64,000 nucleotides of DNA from Cryptomeria japonica (taxonomy: Eukaryota; Streptophyta; Pinopsida; Cupressales; Cupressaceae), in contig NC_081410.1 of the NCBI RefSeq assembly GCF_030272615.1, forward strand, positions 258,091,533 through 258,155,532, in the 5' to 3' direction. The stretch's first letter is position 1. Each line of letters starts with the position of its first letter. The notes beneath the pieces are model-generated. The model saw only the letters and a program-made list of their open reading frames with translations, searched no databases and had not been told where the DNA came from. The translations under genes were made by a program, and so were the position numbers. Shown piece by piece: positions 47,573-57,836 of this stretch.

Positions 47573-49245
47573 AAATCATAACATGGAATGTTAAGGGTCT
47601 GAATGCCCCTAACAAACAATGCATCTTAAAGCGCTGCATCTTTGATTCTAAACCAAATATAATGTTAATCCAAGAAAACAAAATGAACTCCTCTGAGATA
47701 GCCCTTTTCGAGAAAAAACTAGGCGTTAGACAGCTAAAGCACTCCCTTGCTACAGGGGCCTCTAGGGGCTTAGCCATCATTTGGGACTTTAGATTCATCT
47801 CGTTTACACCTTTAGAGATTAAGCAAAATTGGATGGGAGGAGAAGTATAGGTTATAAAAATAACCTAAGATTCAAATTGATTAACGTTTACGGTCCTATC
47901 CAAAATAGGGATAAGGCTAGGGTGTGGGTGGAACTGGAGTCTTTCCTCAGAAGTTTCCCAGATGATGTATGCATCATTGGGGGAGATTTCAATGCTATCA
48001 CTAAGGTAGCAGACAAAAGAGGAGGTAGCAACAAACTTCCTCCAGCGGCTGTAGATTTCAATCATTGGATCAATAGGAACTCCCTGTTGGAAATCCAGAC
48101 GGCAGATAATGCCTTCACTTGGAACAACAGAAGGCTTGGTTTCTGTAACATTGCTAAGAAACTAGATAGGTTCTTTATCCATGGAGGGCTCTCGGAGCTT
48201 TACTTTACCCTGAATGCAGAACCCCTCCCTTTAGCAAGATCTGACCATTTCCCACTCCAACTAATCTTATTATTTGACCACTCCCCTAAAAAATGTCCCT
48301 TCAAATTTGAGAGCATGTGGTTCAGAGATGATAACTTTTTAAACTTAACTGAGAACTGGTGGAGAAGCTCTGTTTTCTCTGGTTCGAAGATGTTTATTAT
48401 CACAAGCAAGTTAAAGCTTATCAATAGGAAGCTCTTAGAATGGAATAGGACTAATTTTGGAAATATTTTCGATAAAAAACTCCTAATAGAAAATGATCTT
48501 AAGAATGTTAACATTGAGGTTCTTGAGAAGGGGATGGATGAGCATCTCTTCCTCAAAGAAAAGGCTCTACAATCTGAATATGAAAAGACACTCTCAAATG
48601 AAGAGATCTTTTGTAAACAAAAATCGAGGGAGACTTGGTTGAGTGATGGGGACCGAAATACTAAGTTTTTCCACAATAGTACTAAGCAGAGGCGATGGGT
48701 CAATTGAATTTCTAAAATTAAGAATTGCCAGGGTTCCATCCTGTCTGAACCGGATGATGTTGCCTCCGAGGCAGCAAGGTTTTTTGATAAAATCTTAAAC
48801 AATATTGAAGGCTCCAACCTCAGAGGCCAACTCAATATTATCAAGAATCTTCCAAAACTCATTAACGATGACCACAACAAAATCCTGTCAAAGAAATTCT
48901 CTGAGGAGGAGGTTAAATCTGTCCTTATGAAGATGAATCCCGACAAGGCCCCGAGCCCGAATGGTTTCCCCACTAGCTTTTTCCAAAAATGTTGGGGTTT
49001 TATGGGGACAGAGATCACAGACGCCTTAGAAGGTATTAGGAACTCTGGTAAGATTCTCAAAGAAATCAACAATACCTTCTTAGCTCTCATCCCCAAAAAA
49101 GAGAATCCTGAAAGCTTTAATGACTTCAGACCAATAGCCCTTTGCAACAGTCTATACAAACTCTTAACCAAAACCCTAGCAGCCAGACTCCAGAATCTTC
49201 TCCCCATTATCATTAGTGAAGAACAAACCGGCTTCGTAGCAGATA

Positions 49246-49253
49246 GATCAATC
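49246..49253. repeat. 8-bp target-site duplication of the MITE, left
   Basis: GATCAATC; the partner is at 50140-50147. Removing the insert and one copy restores the codons seen in LINE A. Confidence 0.9.
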
Positions 49254-50139
49254 CTAAGTCACCAGGTTCGAATTCGAATTCGAAGTTCGACAGCTTTGAA
49301 ATTCGAATGAAGTTCGATGCGGAAAAAATTCGAAATGTATAAAATTCAAATTAAATTCGCCATATGCAATTTTTTAAAACTTTTAATAAATATATGTAAT
49401 ATATCTATAATATAATAATAATATTAATATATTATTAAACCTAAAAAAAATTAAAAAAATATAAAAATATATAATATAAAATTAAAAACTATTAATATAA
49501 AATTATAAATTATATAATAATAATATTCAACAACATTATAAACATTATAAATAAATAATAAACCTAAAAAAATATTAAATAAACAACATTATTAAATAAA
49601 TAATAATAAAATTTATAATAAACATTATTAAATTGTTTATAAAAATATTAAACCTAAAAAAAATTAAAAAATATAAAAATATATAATATAAAATTATAAA
49701 CTATTAATATAAAATTATAAATTATATAATAATAACATTCAACAACATTATAAACATTATAAATAAATAAATAATAAACCTAAAAAAATTTAATTATAAT
49801 GTTGTTTAATTATTAAACCTAAAATTAAAAAAAAAAAAAAGAGATAAGTCGAAGCTTACCTGTGCAGGTTGAGACTCGGTAGAGGTTGTGCAGGTCAACC
49901 GTGGGCGACGTCGGGTCGAGGTAGCAATGGACGTGGCCCGTGGCTGCAACTCCGTCCGTGACTGCAACTCCGTCCGTGGCAACAAAAACGCCCAAAAAAA
50001 ACGTGCAAAAAAAACGCTTTCCGCTAGCCCTAATTTTTTATTTGAATTTAATCGAATTTAATCGAATTTTTAGGGAATGTTTCAAGTTCGGCGAATTTCG
50101 AACTTCAAGGTTCAAATTCGGCCGAGCTTCGTGACTTAG
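49254..50139. mobile_element. 886-bp non-autonomous DNA transposon (hAT-like) inside LINE B RT
   Basis: Perfect 9-bp terminal inverted repeats (CTAAGTCAC at 49254-49262, GTGACTTAG at 50131-50139) and an 8-bp target duplication define the element. Subterminal parts are rich in TTCGAA and GAATTCG units, some in inverted order. The core (49360-49840) is about 90% A/T and holds a direct duplication with a period of about 213 bp. The right part (49850-50030) is GC-richer; on the minus strand it carries an ATG-bearing, exon-like stretch that ends at a GTAAGC site (about 49860). It may be a remnant first exon of a parent transposase, which is inference. An 8-bp duplication fits hAT, but the ends lack the usual hAT consensus, so the superfamily is tentative. 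Confidence 0.8.
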
Positions 50140-50147
50140 GATCAATC
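50140..50147. repeat. 8-bp target-site duplication of the MITE, right
   Basis: GATCAATC, matching 49246-49253. Confidence 0.9.
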
Positions 50148-53057
50148 TATGATGGGGTTATTATAGCCCAAGAGGCCATTCATTCGGTCTAGCTCAACAA
50201 GGCCCCAAGTATGCTAGTCAAATTAGACATAAGCAAAGCTTACGACAAAGTTGATTGGCGCTTCCTATGCAAATGCTTGGAGGCCTTTGGATTTTCCAAA
50301 TTCTGGATCAACCTAATCTTTGAATGTATATCCACCCCCAAATTCTCGGTCTTGGTTAATGGTTCCTCGGAAGGTTTCTTCAACAGCTCAAGAGGGCTCA
50401 GGCAAGGAGATCCTATGTCTCCTCATCATCATGGCTGAAGCCCTAGGTAGATCCATCTCTAAGACCAAAGAGGAAGGTGGGATCCAAGGAATCCCCATTA
50501 CCAGCGGCCTCCCTCCCTTTACCCACTAGCAATTTGTCGACAACACGATGCTTTTTGGGAAGGGAAGTGTAAGGGAAGCGAGCGCCTTCAAAGGCATCCT
50601 TAATTAGCCTCGGGTCAAGAGGTGAATCTGGCCAAGTCTGCAGTTTTTATGTTCAACATAGACCCCTCCTTAGGAAAAGTGATCAGCAATGTCTTGGAGA
50701 TTAGTGAAGGAACTCTTCCTTCCAAATACCAAGGCATTCCCCTTGACAAGGGTAGAAGACCCTCAAAATTATGGGACAACTTGGTGGATAAAATCAAGTC
50801 CAGGATTAACACTTGGAAAGGAAAATGGCTCTCATCTGCAGGTAGAGCAACCTTGGTTAGATCGGTCTTGTCAGCTATGCCCATTTACCAGCTCTCCTGT
50901 CTACATTTATCTTCTTCTAAACTTGCAAAGCTCAACAAGCATCTTAGGACTTTCTTTTGGCAAGGTGCTAATGACAATCGTAAAATATCACTCATATCCT
51001 GGGACAAGATATGCAAACCTAAAGAAGGAGGAGTTGGCATTAAAAACCTTCGTGATTAGGGCAAAGCCTTGGGTGCCAAGTTGGTCTGGAGGATGTTCAA
51101 AACCCCTCACCTCAAATGGGCTCGCTTGCTGCACCAAAAATACCTTAATGGAGGGAATCCTATCCAAATCTTCAGAGAAACCAACTCTCCCAGAGGGTCC
51201 TGCCTATGGAATTTTATGTTAGACTGTAGGAGGATTATCTCTGACAGACTTACTTGGAACCTGGGGTCCGGGGATAAAGCTCTTTTCTGGTCGGATTCAT
51301 GGGGTGGATATAAGGCTATTGATAATATCCATGACTTTGGTGTTACTCGTATCCTTCTTGAATCTCATAGAGGACCCCTGTTAAACAACTATATCTCCCC
51401 TTTAGAGGATGGGGCTGGTTGGTAGTGGATTGAGAAGGAAGATGAGGATATCCCGGTAAGGGATAAACAAAAACTTATGGCAATTCTTATATCAAGGAAC
51501 ATTGCCTTAGGTCAGGTTGAGGACAAGCTCGTCTAGGATGGCTCCCTAAGAGGAGAATACAACTCCAAGGATGGGTACTCTCTCATCTCCAAATCGTTTA
51601 TAAGACCTATGACTGAGCTTCCCTTGAAACTTTGCTGGGATAAATACTGTCTGCCTAAGGCAGGTATCTTCTCCTGGCTTGCGGTTCAGAACAAGCTCCT
51701 AATTGCGGACAAATTTAGAAGAATGGGGTATGAGGGCCCTAGTAGATGTCCTCTTTGCGAGGCAGACGAGGAAGGCACTAATCATATCCTCCTTAACTGC
51801 CCCTTTGCTCACAAATGTTGGATCTGGTTCACCAACAAACTTGAATGGTCTGCGGCCTTTTCCCACACCATCTTTGGAATGCTCAAGGCATGGCCTCTCC
51901 TCAAGCGTGGCTGTCTCTTTGAAGGTTTATGGACAGCTCTTCCTTCTTCCATTATGTGGGAACTATGGAAGGAGAGAAATAGACGTCTCTTTAAGAATGA
52001 AAAACTAGAGGTTCCCAGAATCATTAACAGGATAGAGTCAGCTATCACTGAGCTCATGAACAACCGACTGTCATCAAGCACATTGAAGAATGCCTCTATC
52101 ACTTATTGGGATGAAAAGATGATAAAATGTTGGGAAGGCTTATCCTTTCCTCCCTTTGTAGGAGATGGTCCTATTGCAAGTCTTTGATCAAGGGATGCAT
52201 GCAGATGGCAGCCCCCAGGCAAAGGTTGGATGAAGCTAAACTTTGATGGGGCATCCCGTGGTAACCCAGGGCAAGCAGGGATAGTATGCGTTGTTCATAA
52301 TTGGGAAGGCAAGGAACTAGCAACCCTTGCCTCTTCGGTTGGCATCAACACCAATAATTGGGTGGAACTTATGGCCCTAGTGGAGGGTCTGCATTTATGC
52401 AGGAAACTAGGAGTTAAGAACTTGGAAATTGAAGGAGATTCGGCTATAAATGTCAATGCTCTGAGGAAAGGTAGTATGCCAAATTGGAGACTAAATACTT
52501 TGTTGTCAAAAGCTCTTGACTTATGCAAAGATTTTGATAGGTTCACAGTCAATCATATTTATAGGGAGGGCAATAAAAGAGTGGATGAGTTGGCCAACTT
52601 GGGAACCAATGGCATCAATCTCTTGTCTATGCCACCTTATGGCAACCCCCTCTTTTGTTTTCGTGTCCTAAGTGGTCGTTAGCATGTTTCTCCTTTCATC
52701 CCCTTATGTTTCTCTTGCCCAGACTATGTTTTAACCCCCTTATTTATTCCTCTTCCCGCCCCCTGTATTTACGTATAGATACTTAGACAAACATTCAGTT
52801 TAAATATGCCCATATATCTGTTCTCCCAGACTTTAACTCAGGTAGTTAGGCTCAATCCATGGTCGGATATAATCATTAAAACACAAATCTCAATCATATA
52901 TTTTTATTCCTCTCCTTCATACCCTTTTAGTCTTCCATCCTTTAGCCCAAGGAGGCCCCTCGTCTAATATTTTTGTATATACTTATCTGGGAACTTTCAT
53001 TATCAGACCCTCACCTTGATTCAGTCATCCATCCTCATATTCAGCCTCTCATTGGCA

Positions 53058-53405
53058 TATATATATATATATATATATATGCTGGTTTTATCTCACATTC
53101 TTGTGGCCCAGGACCCTTTCATGAATTATCTGGGACAGATAAGCACTCTCAACGCATGTAATAATTTTCTCTTTACAGATATATAGGCATTTCATATATA
53201 TATATACACATATAGATATATATATCCATATATATATCTATCTTAACACCTATATTAAGTCAGATCCTTGATTCACATTTACAAGTATATATATACAGTC
53301 ATATATATTCATATTTATATATATAGATTTATATATATACTTATATATATATATTTTTTGATATATTTATATTTTTATTATTATATACATATATATATAT
53401 ATTCT
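53058..53405. repeat. TA-rich microsatellite block in the LINE B 3' region
   Basis: Repeated TATATA, TATATC and TATATT runs; a shorter run lies at 55698-55720. LINE A has a comparable block at a similar distance from its ORF2. Confidence 0.85.
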
Positions 53406-53411
53406 TATTAG

Positions 53412-55189
53412 TCTCTTGAAGTTTACTGATCTTTCATCCTTGAACATCGGCTTAACTTATCATCTTTATACATCACAACATCACTGTTTAATATCTTCAT
53501 GTCGTTCTCTGTCTGGAAATAATTGGATAGAATATGGTTAACACAAATTGACAAGTCTTTGTCCCAATCCAGTTCTGCCTCTGCTCGATTCTTCTCATCA
53601 TCGAACTCCTGTTTCCACTGAGGATACTTTTATTTCGAATATTACTTCAATCAAGTATTTCCTTCTTTCATCGAAATACTGTATTCGGTCACTATGGCTG
53701 TTTCCTCACCGATACCTATCTGATATTCATTGGGTTTTTATGTCGAAGAAACCTCGGGCTTCGGTGACCTCCTTTATTTTTTCCACCGAAACACTTCTTC
53801 CATCGAAATCACCATGCCTGTTGGTGATTGGATCTATTGTCTCACCTAAGCCTTTCTTTATCCTCCCTTTTCATCTTCCACCGATAAAGTCGCATCGGTG
53901 AAACCATGCGTATCGGAGGCATGCCTTTTAGCTTCCTCGAAACCTATTTCCTCATCGATATCTTTTATTGATGTAGGTTTCTTTTGCATGATTGACATTA
54001 TTCTTTCGATGAGAACATTCCTTTCGATGAGTCCTTTTATGTTGCACCGATGGTATTATCTCCTCGAAGACCTTTTCCCGCCGATGAAAACCATCTCCGC
54101 TTTCCTTGATATCTTTTGTCGATGGAATTACTATCTTCGATGAGTCTTTTCTAAAGTTCATCGGTGCTTCCTTTCTTCGATGGCCCTTCTATATCGATGA
54201 GACATCGTTGGGTCTCATCGATATTATTTGAACTCGGATATCTTAATAGGATGCTATTACACCCGCTTGATGACTTGTGGGTTACCATGGTATTAATGAG
54301 TCTCTTGAAGTTTACTGATCTTTCATCCTTGAATATCGGCTTAACTTATCATCTTTATACATCACAACATCACTGTTTTATATCTTCATGTCGTTCTTTG
54401 TCTAGAAATAATTGGACAAAATATGGTTAACACAAATTGACAAGTCTTTGTCTCGATCCAGTTCTGCCACTGCTCGATTCTTCTCATCATCGAACTCCTG
54501 TTTCCATCGACGATACTTTTATTTCGAATATTACTTCGATTAAGTATTTCCTTCTTTCATCGAAATACTGTATTCGGTCATTATGGCTGTTTCCTCACCG
54601 ATACCTATCTGATATCCATCAGGGTTTTATGTCGAAGAAACCTTGGGCTTCAGTGACCTCCTTTATTTTTTCCACCGAAACACTTCTTCCATCGATATCA
54701 TCATGCCCTGTCAGTGAATGGATCTATTGTCTCACCGAAGCCTTTCATTATCCTCCCTTATCATCTTCCACCGATAAGTCGCATCGGTGAAACCATGCGT
54801 ATCGGAGGCATGCCTTTTAGCTTCCTCGAAACCTATTTTCTCATCGATATCTTTTATCGATGTAGCTTCCTTTTGCCTGATCGACATTATTCTTTCGATG
54901 AGAACATTCCTTTCGGTGAGTTCTTTTTATGTTGCACCGATGGTATTATCTTCTCGAAGACCTTTTCCCGTCGATGAAAACCATCTCCGCTTTCCTCGAT
55001 ATCTTTTGTCGACGGAATTACTATCTTCGATGAGTCTTTTCTGAAGTTCATGGGCGCTTCCTTTCTTCGATGGCCCTTCTATATCGATGAGACATCGTTG
55101 GGTCTCATCGATATTATTTGAACCCGGATATCTTAATAGGATGCTATTACACCCGCTTGATGACTTATGGGCTACCATGGTATTGATGA
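53412..55189 (+). repeat. Two tandem copies of an 889-bp unit, rich in CGAT/CGAA motifs
   Basis: TCTCTTGAAGTTTACTGATC starts both units (53412 and 54301); both end near TGACTT(G/A)TGGG(T/C)TACCATGG. The copies differ by scattered substitutions and small indels. Within each unit, CGAT, CGAA or CGGTG cores recur every 20-40 bp (for example TTCGATGAG, CATCGATATC, CACCGATGG). Paired open frames (53548-53901 and 54437-54790) are similar because the DNA is; I do not think they encode protein. Confidence 0.9.
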
Positions 55190-56485
55190 AAATGATGATT
55201 ATATAACCATTTTCATTCTCTTATTCAGAATTATCCATCTTAGACTCAGATGTTTAAGTATTTCCTCCTTATATTTGATCACTCCTAAATTTAGCTTTTT
55301 CAGTCTTGCCGCTCTGCTAAGATAAGCTTTAAGACTAGAAGGAGGCAATACCTTACATTAATGAGCATAGGTATATAAACGTGCTGGCATATCTCACTCC
55401 CGGATATATGCGATCATGGATATATAGGTATTATTATTTATGTAGATATTGCCTTCTTTTAGGACCAACACTTACCTAGCTATCCTCATCTCTATTTTAC
55501 CTTTTCGGTCCCCTATATTCTTGATGTTTTGTCTCTTGTTCTGTTCTTAAGAAGCTTTCAGGCTTTAATGTCTCTAGGTTGCTTTAACTTAGCTTCGTTA
55601 TTTTGTTAAGCTGTGTATATGCTATGCGTCATCCTCTTCCCTGTGTATGATCAGCCCCAACCACCTTCAGGCTTTCTAGGCCTTCCATGTTTGCAATATA
55701 TATATATATATATATTTATTTATATTTGTATTTATATTTCTATATATCTTATCATCATTCACATTATATATTAGGACTTTGTTCAGACTCACATCTATAT
55801 AATCATATTCATATATAGTTTCCTATTTCCTGCCTGTTCTCTCAGTTTTAAGTTAAATCAGTCTTAGATGCATATGTCAATTTTCCTCTTTCTTCCCAAT
55901 AATCCCCAGCATCATATTATTACATTAAGGGTCGACCTGATAAAATTTTATCTCACTTAAAGCTTTCCCATGACACTAAATAAGGGCCTGGAAGGCTCTC
56001 GAACCATATTCTTTAAGATGGTAGCTCCCCGCGATCTCTTTGCAGGAATAATTATGGAATTTGCCTCATTAATATTTATTGAGTTTATGCTCTTCGATGG
56101 GTAATCACTCTCGCATTATGTTTCTGGAGATTTTTTGAGACTAATATTTTGAGCTGTGTATCCTATTAGGGTGACCATCCAGGCAGGTATTATATATTGT
56201 ATAAGTTGACCTATTCGGTTTTCCTTTTCCTAACATTTTGGTGAGAGTTTTTCTCAAGATTTTGTGCAGCATAAGGAGCAGAGCATGCTTAAACCTGTGT
56301 TTCAGGAATAGCAAGAACTGTTGCCCACAAATGGCAGCATCACCCCAAGAGATGGGCAATCTGCTGCTCAACTTTACACAGAGGATTTCTACATACAATC
56401 TTCATTATTTTGGACAAGTTCCCTTTGTGATCTTGTATCTCCATTTTGTATCGCATTCTTAATTTTTTTTGATCCTTGAGGGATT

Positions 56486-56632
56486 TGGGCTAGACCGAAG
56501 GTTTTCTTCCCTCCATTCTTTCCTACTGGTGCCCACACCGAATGGAGGTGTAAATGTAAATCTATCTATTTTATAAATTAATAAAATTCTTTGGCCTCGG
56601 CCTTTTATCGATAAAAAAAAACAAAAAAAACA
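56486..56632 (+). terminator. Conserved LINE 3' tail, poly(A) signal and A-rich end
   Basis: Counterpart of 12340-12484. AATAAA is at 56580-56585, GGCCTCGGCC at 56593-56602 and the palindrome TTATCGATAA at 56605-56614, followed by A-runs broken by single C. Confidence 0.75.
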
Positions 56633-56639
56633 AAAAAAT

Positions 56640-56989
56640 AAATTAATATTATATTATAATTCATATATTATAGATTATAAAAATAATTTATATATTAACA
56701 CACACATATATAAATATATATATGGAGCTTATTATAAAGATTGTGCAAAGCTTCTATTTACAAAGTTTGAGGTTTTTCATTTAGTATGGAATATTATTAT
56801 TGATCAAAACGTTGAGAACTTGAAGTTCAAATTCATCGGGAAATATGATGGAAGCGACATTATAACCCGAGGCACAAATACCCACTAATGAGACATCATC
56901 ATAAGATAAGAGACATATACATCGACCCATAATAGATTGACTATAGTAACGACGTTATGGAAGATATCGACTATAGTAAAGACGTTATG
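56640..56989. other. No gene seen; AT-rich
   Basis: TATA-rich to about 56730, then unassigned sequence. A 29-bp direct duplication (GACTATAGTAACGACGTTAT, second copy with A for C) sits at 56939-56996, just before LINE C. Confidence 0.4.
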
Positions 56990-57005
56990 GAAGATTGAAG
57001 AACAA

Positions 57006-57836
57006 ACTCGAAATATTAGAAGCCAAGGGGAGATTTGAAGACAACAAAGCAAAAATGGTGATAGAATCCAATTGCAAGTTGGAAAAATAAAATAAAATAC
57101 TAAAAGAACAAATTCTAAATCTTCAGATTAACATGGAGAGGGGTCAGCAAGATTTGAATGCTTTAAAACACGAGTTAGTTCAACTAAAAACAACTGAAAA
57201 CAAGAAGCCAACAATGGAGGAAGGAGAAAATGTAATGCAAATAAAGGCGATCCAATCAGCATTGGCAGACCTGGAGTCAAAAGAAAATCAGCTAAGAGAA
57301 CAAATAGAAGAGGCCAAGTCATGGTCACAAGTAGTAAGGGGGCCAACAAGTGAGCAAAGAGAATTATTGAAAACCAAGTCAAAAGACAACTAAGGGAAGA
57401 AAAAGATAAGCAGAGCAAGGCCGCAAACATTATAATTAAGGGTTTAAAGGACTTTGGTGAGAAAGAGAGAACCAATATTCTCACTAGAGACTTCCTTAAA
57501 GACAAACTGTAGTGGTCAGGGTATATCCAACAAGCAAATAGGATTGGAAAGAAGATTGATAGAGGTAGAGATAGACATGTAAGAGTCACCTTAAGAAATT
57601 TAGAGGATAAGAACATGATTCTAAAAAACAGAGGGTTGCTTAGAGGCACATACATTTATTTAGATGATGATTTGACCTTCGATCAACAAGAAGAACAAAG
57701 GAAAGAATGGGAGAAAGTAAAGACAACAAGAAATGAGGGAAAGTGGGCATGGCTGAAGAATGGGAAGGCCCAAAAGTGGGCATGGTTGAAGAATGGGAAG
57801 GCCCAAATCTTTGAGCGTTTTTCAAACAAGAAATAG
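57006..57836 (+). pseudogene. LINE C ORF1: coiled coil plus RRM-like domain, broken
   Basis: The frame at about 57006-57393 is a long coiled coil (NLQINMERGQQDLNALKHEL, then IQSALADLESKENQLREQIE) ending in a WSQVVRG linker. It has a TAA near 57090 and a stop at 57391. The continuation, in a shifted frame, looks like an RRM-type nucleic-acid-binding domain of LINE ORF1 proteins: NIIIKGLKDFGEKERTNIL (about 57428), a TAG near 57509, WSGYIQQANRIGKK, HVRVTLRNLEDKNMILKN (to about 57630), and RGTYIYLDDDLTFDQQEEQR. A 30-bp repeat duplicates KWAWLKNGKAQ near the end (about 57740-57810). Confidence 0.65.

Larger units (their letters stand above)
47569..52682 (+). pseudogene. LINE B ORF2: endonuclease, reverse transcriptase, zinc region and RNase H, broken
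   Basis: The endonuclease begins TWNVKGLNAPNK (47569); after a frameshift near 47840 it shows INVYGPIQNRDKA, GGDFNAIT (about 47980) and RSDHFPLQ (about 48240). RT motifs are NPDKAPSPNGFP (about 48935), PIALCNSLYKL (about 49130) and EEQTGFVADRSI, where the MITE at 49254-50139 interrupts. RT resumes with KLDISKAYDKVDW (about 50218) and RQGDPMSP (about 50400). The catalytic site reads FVDNT (about 50532) instead of FVDDT, so the second metal-binding Asp is lost. Other breaks are stops at 48705, 50190-50192 (TAG), 51057, 51423 and 51534, and a deletion near 50420. The CPLCEADEEGTNHILLNC zinc region lies near 51740. RNase H keeps DGASRGNPG (about 52245), EIEGDS (about 52430) and REGNKRVDELANLG (about 52565), and reaches its stop at 52682. 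Confidence 0.9.
45506..56632 (+). mobile_element. LINE B: full-length L1-type LINE with RNase H, about 11.1 kb
   Basis: Same family as LINE A: same ORF order, ATGA overlap, RNase H end and 3' tail. It begins after a probable target duplication, with a leader of about 40 bp, and ends in an A-rich tail at about 56611-56632. ORF1 is intact; ORF2 has several stops and frameshifts and is split by an 886-bp hAT-like insertion. The 3' region (52683-56632) is 3.9 kb and contains a tandem duplication of 889 bp and TA-rich microsatellites. The intact ORF1 suggests it is younger than LINE A. Confidence 0.85.

Noticed and set aside
48200-49213. 337-codon minus-strand frame
   Set aside because: It is the antisense shadow of LINE B ORF2.
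53548-54790. Paired 117-codon frames
   Set aside because: They repeat because the 889-bp DNA unit is duplicated; the substitutions do not look coding and there is no domain.
57128-57655. 175-codon minus-strand frame rich in Leu/Phe/Ser
   Set aside because: Antisense of the LINE C ORF1 coiled coil and RRM-like region.
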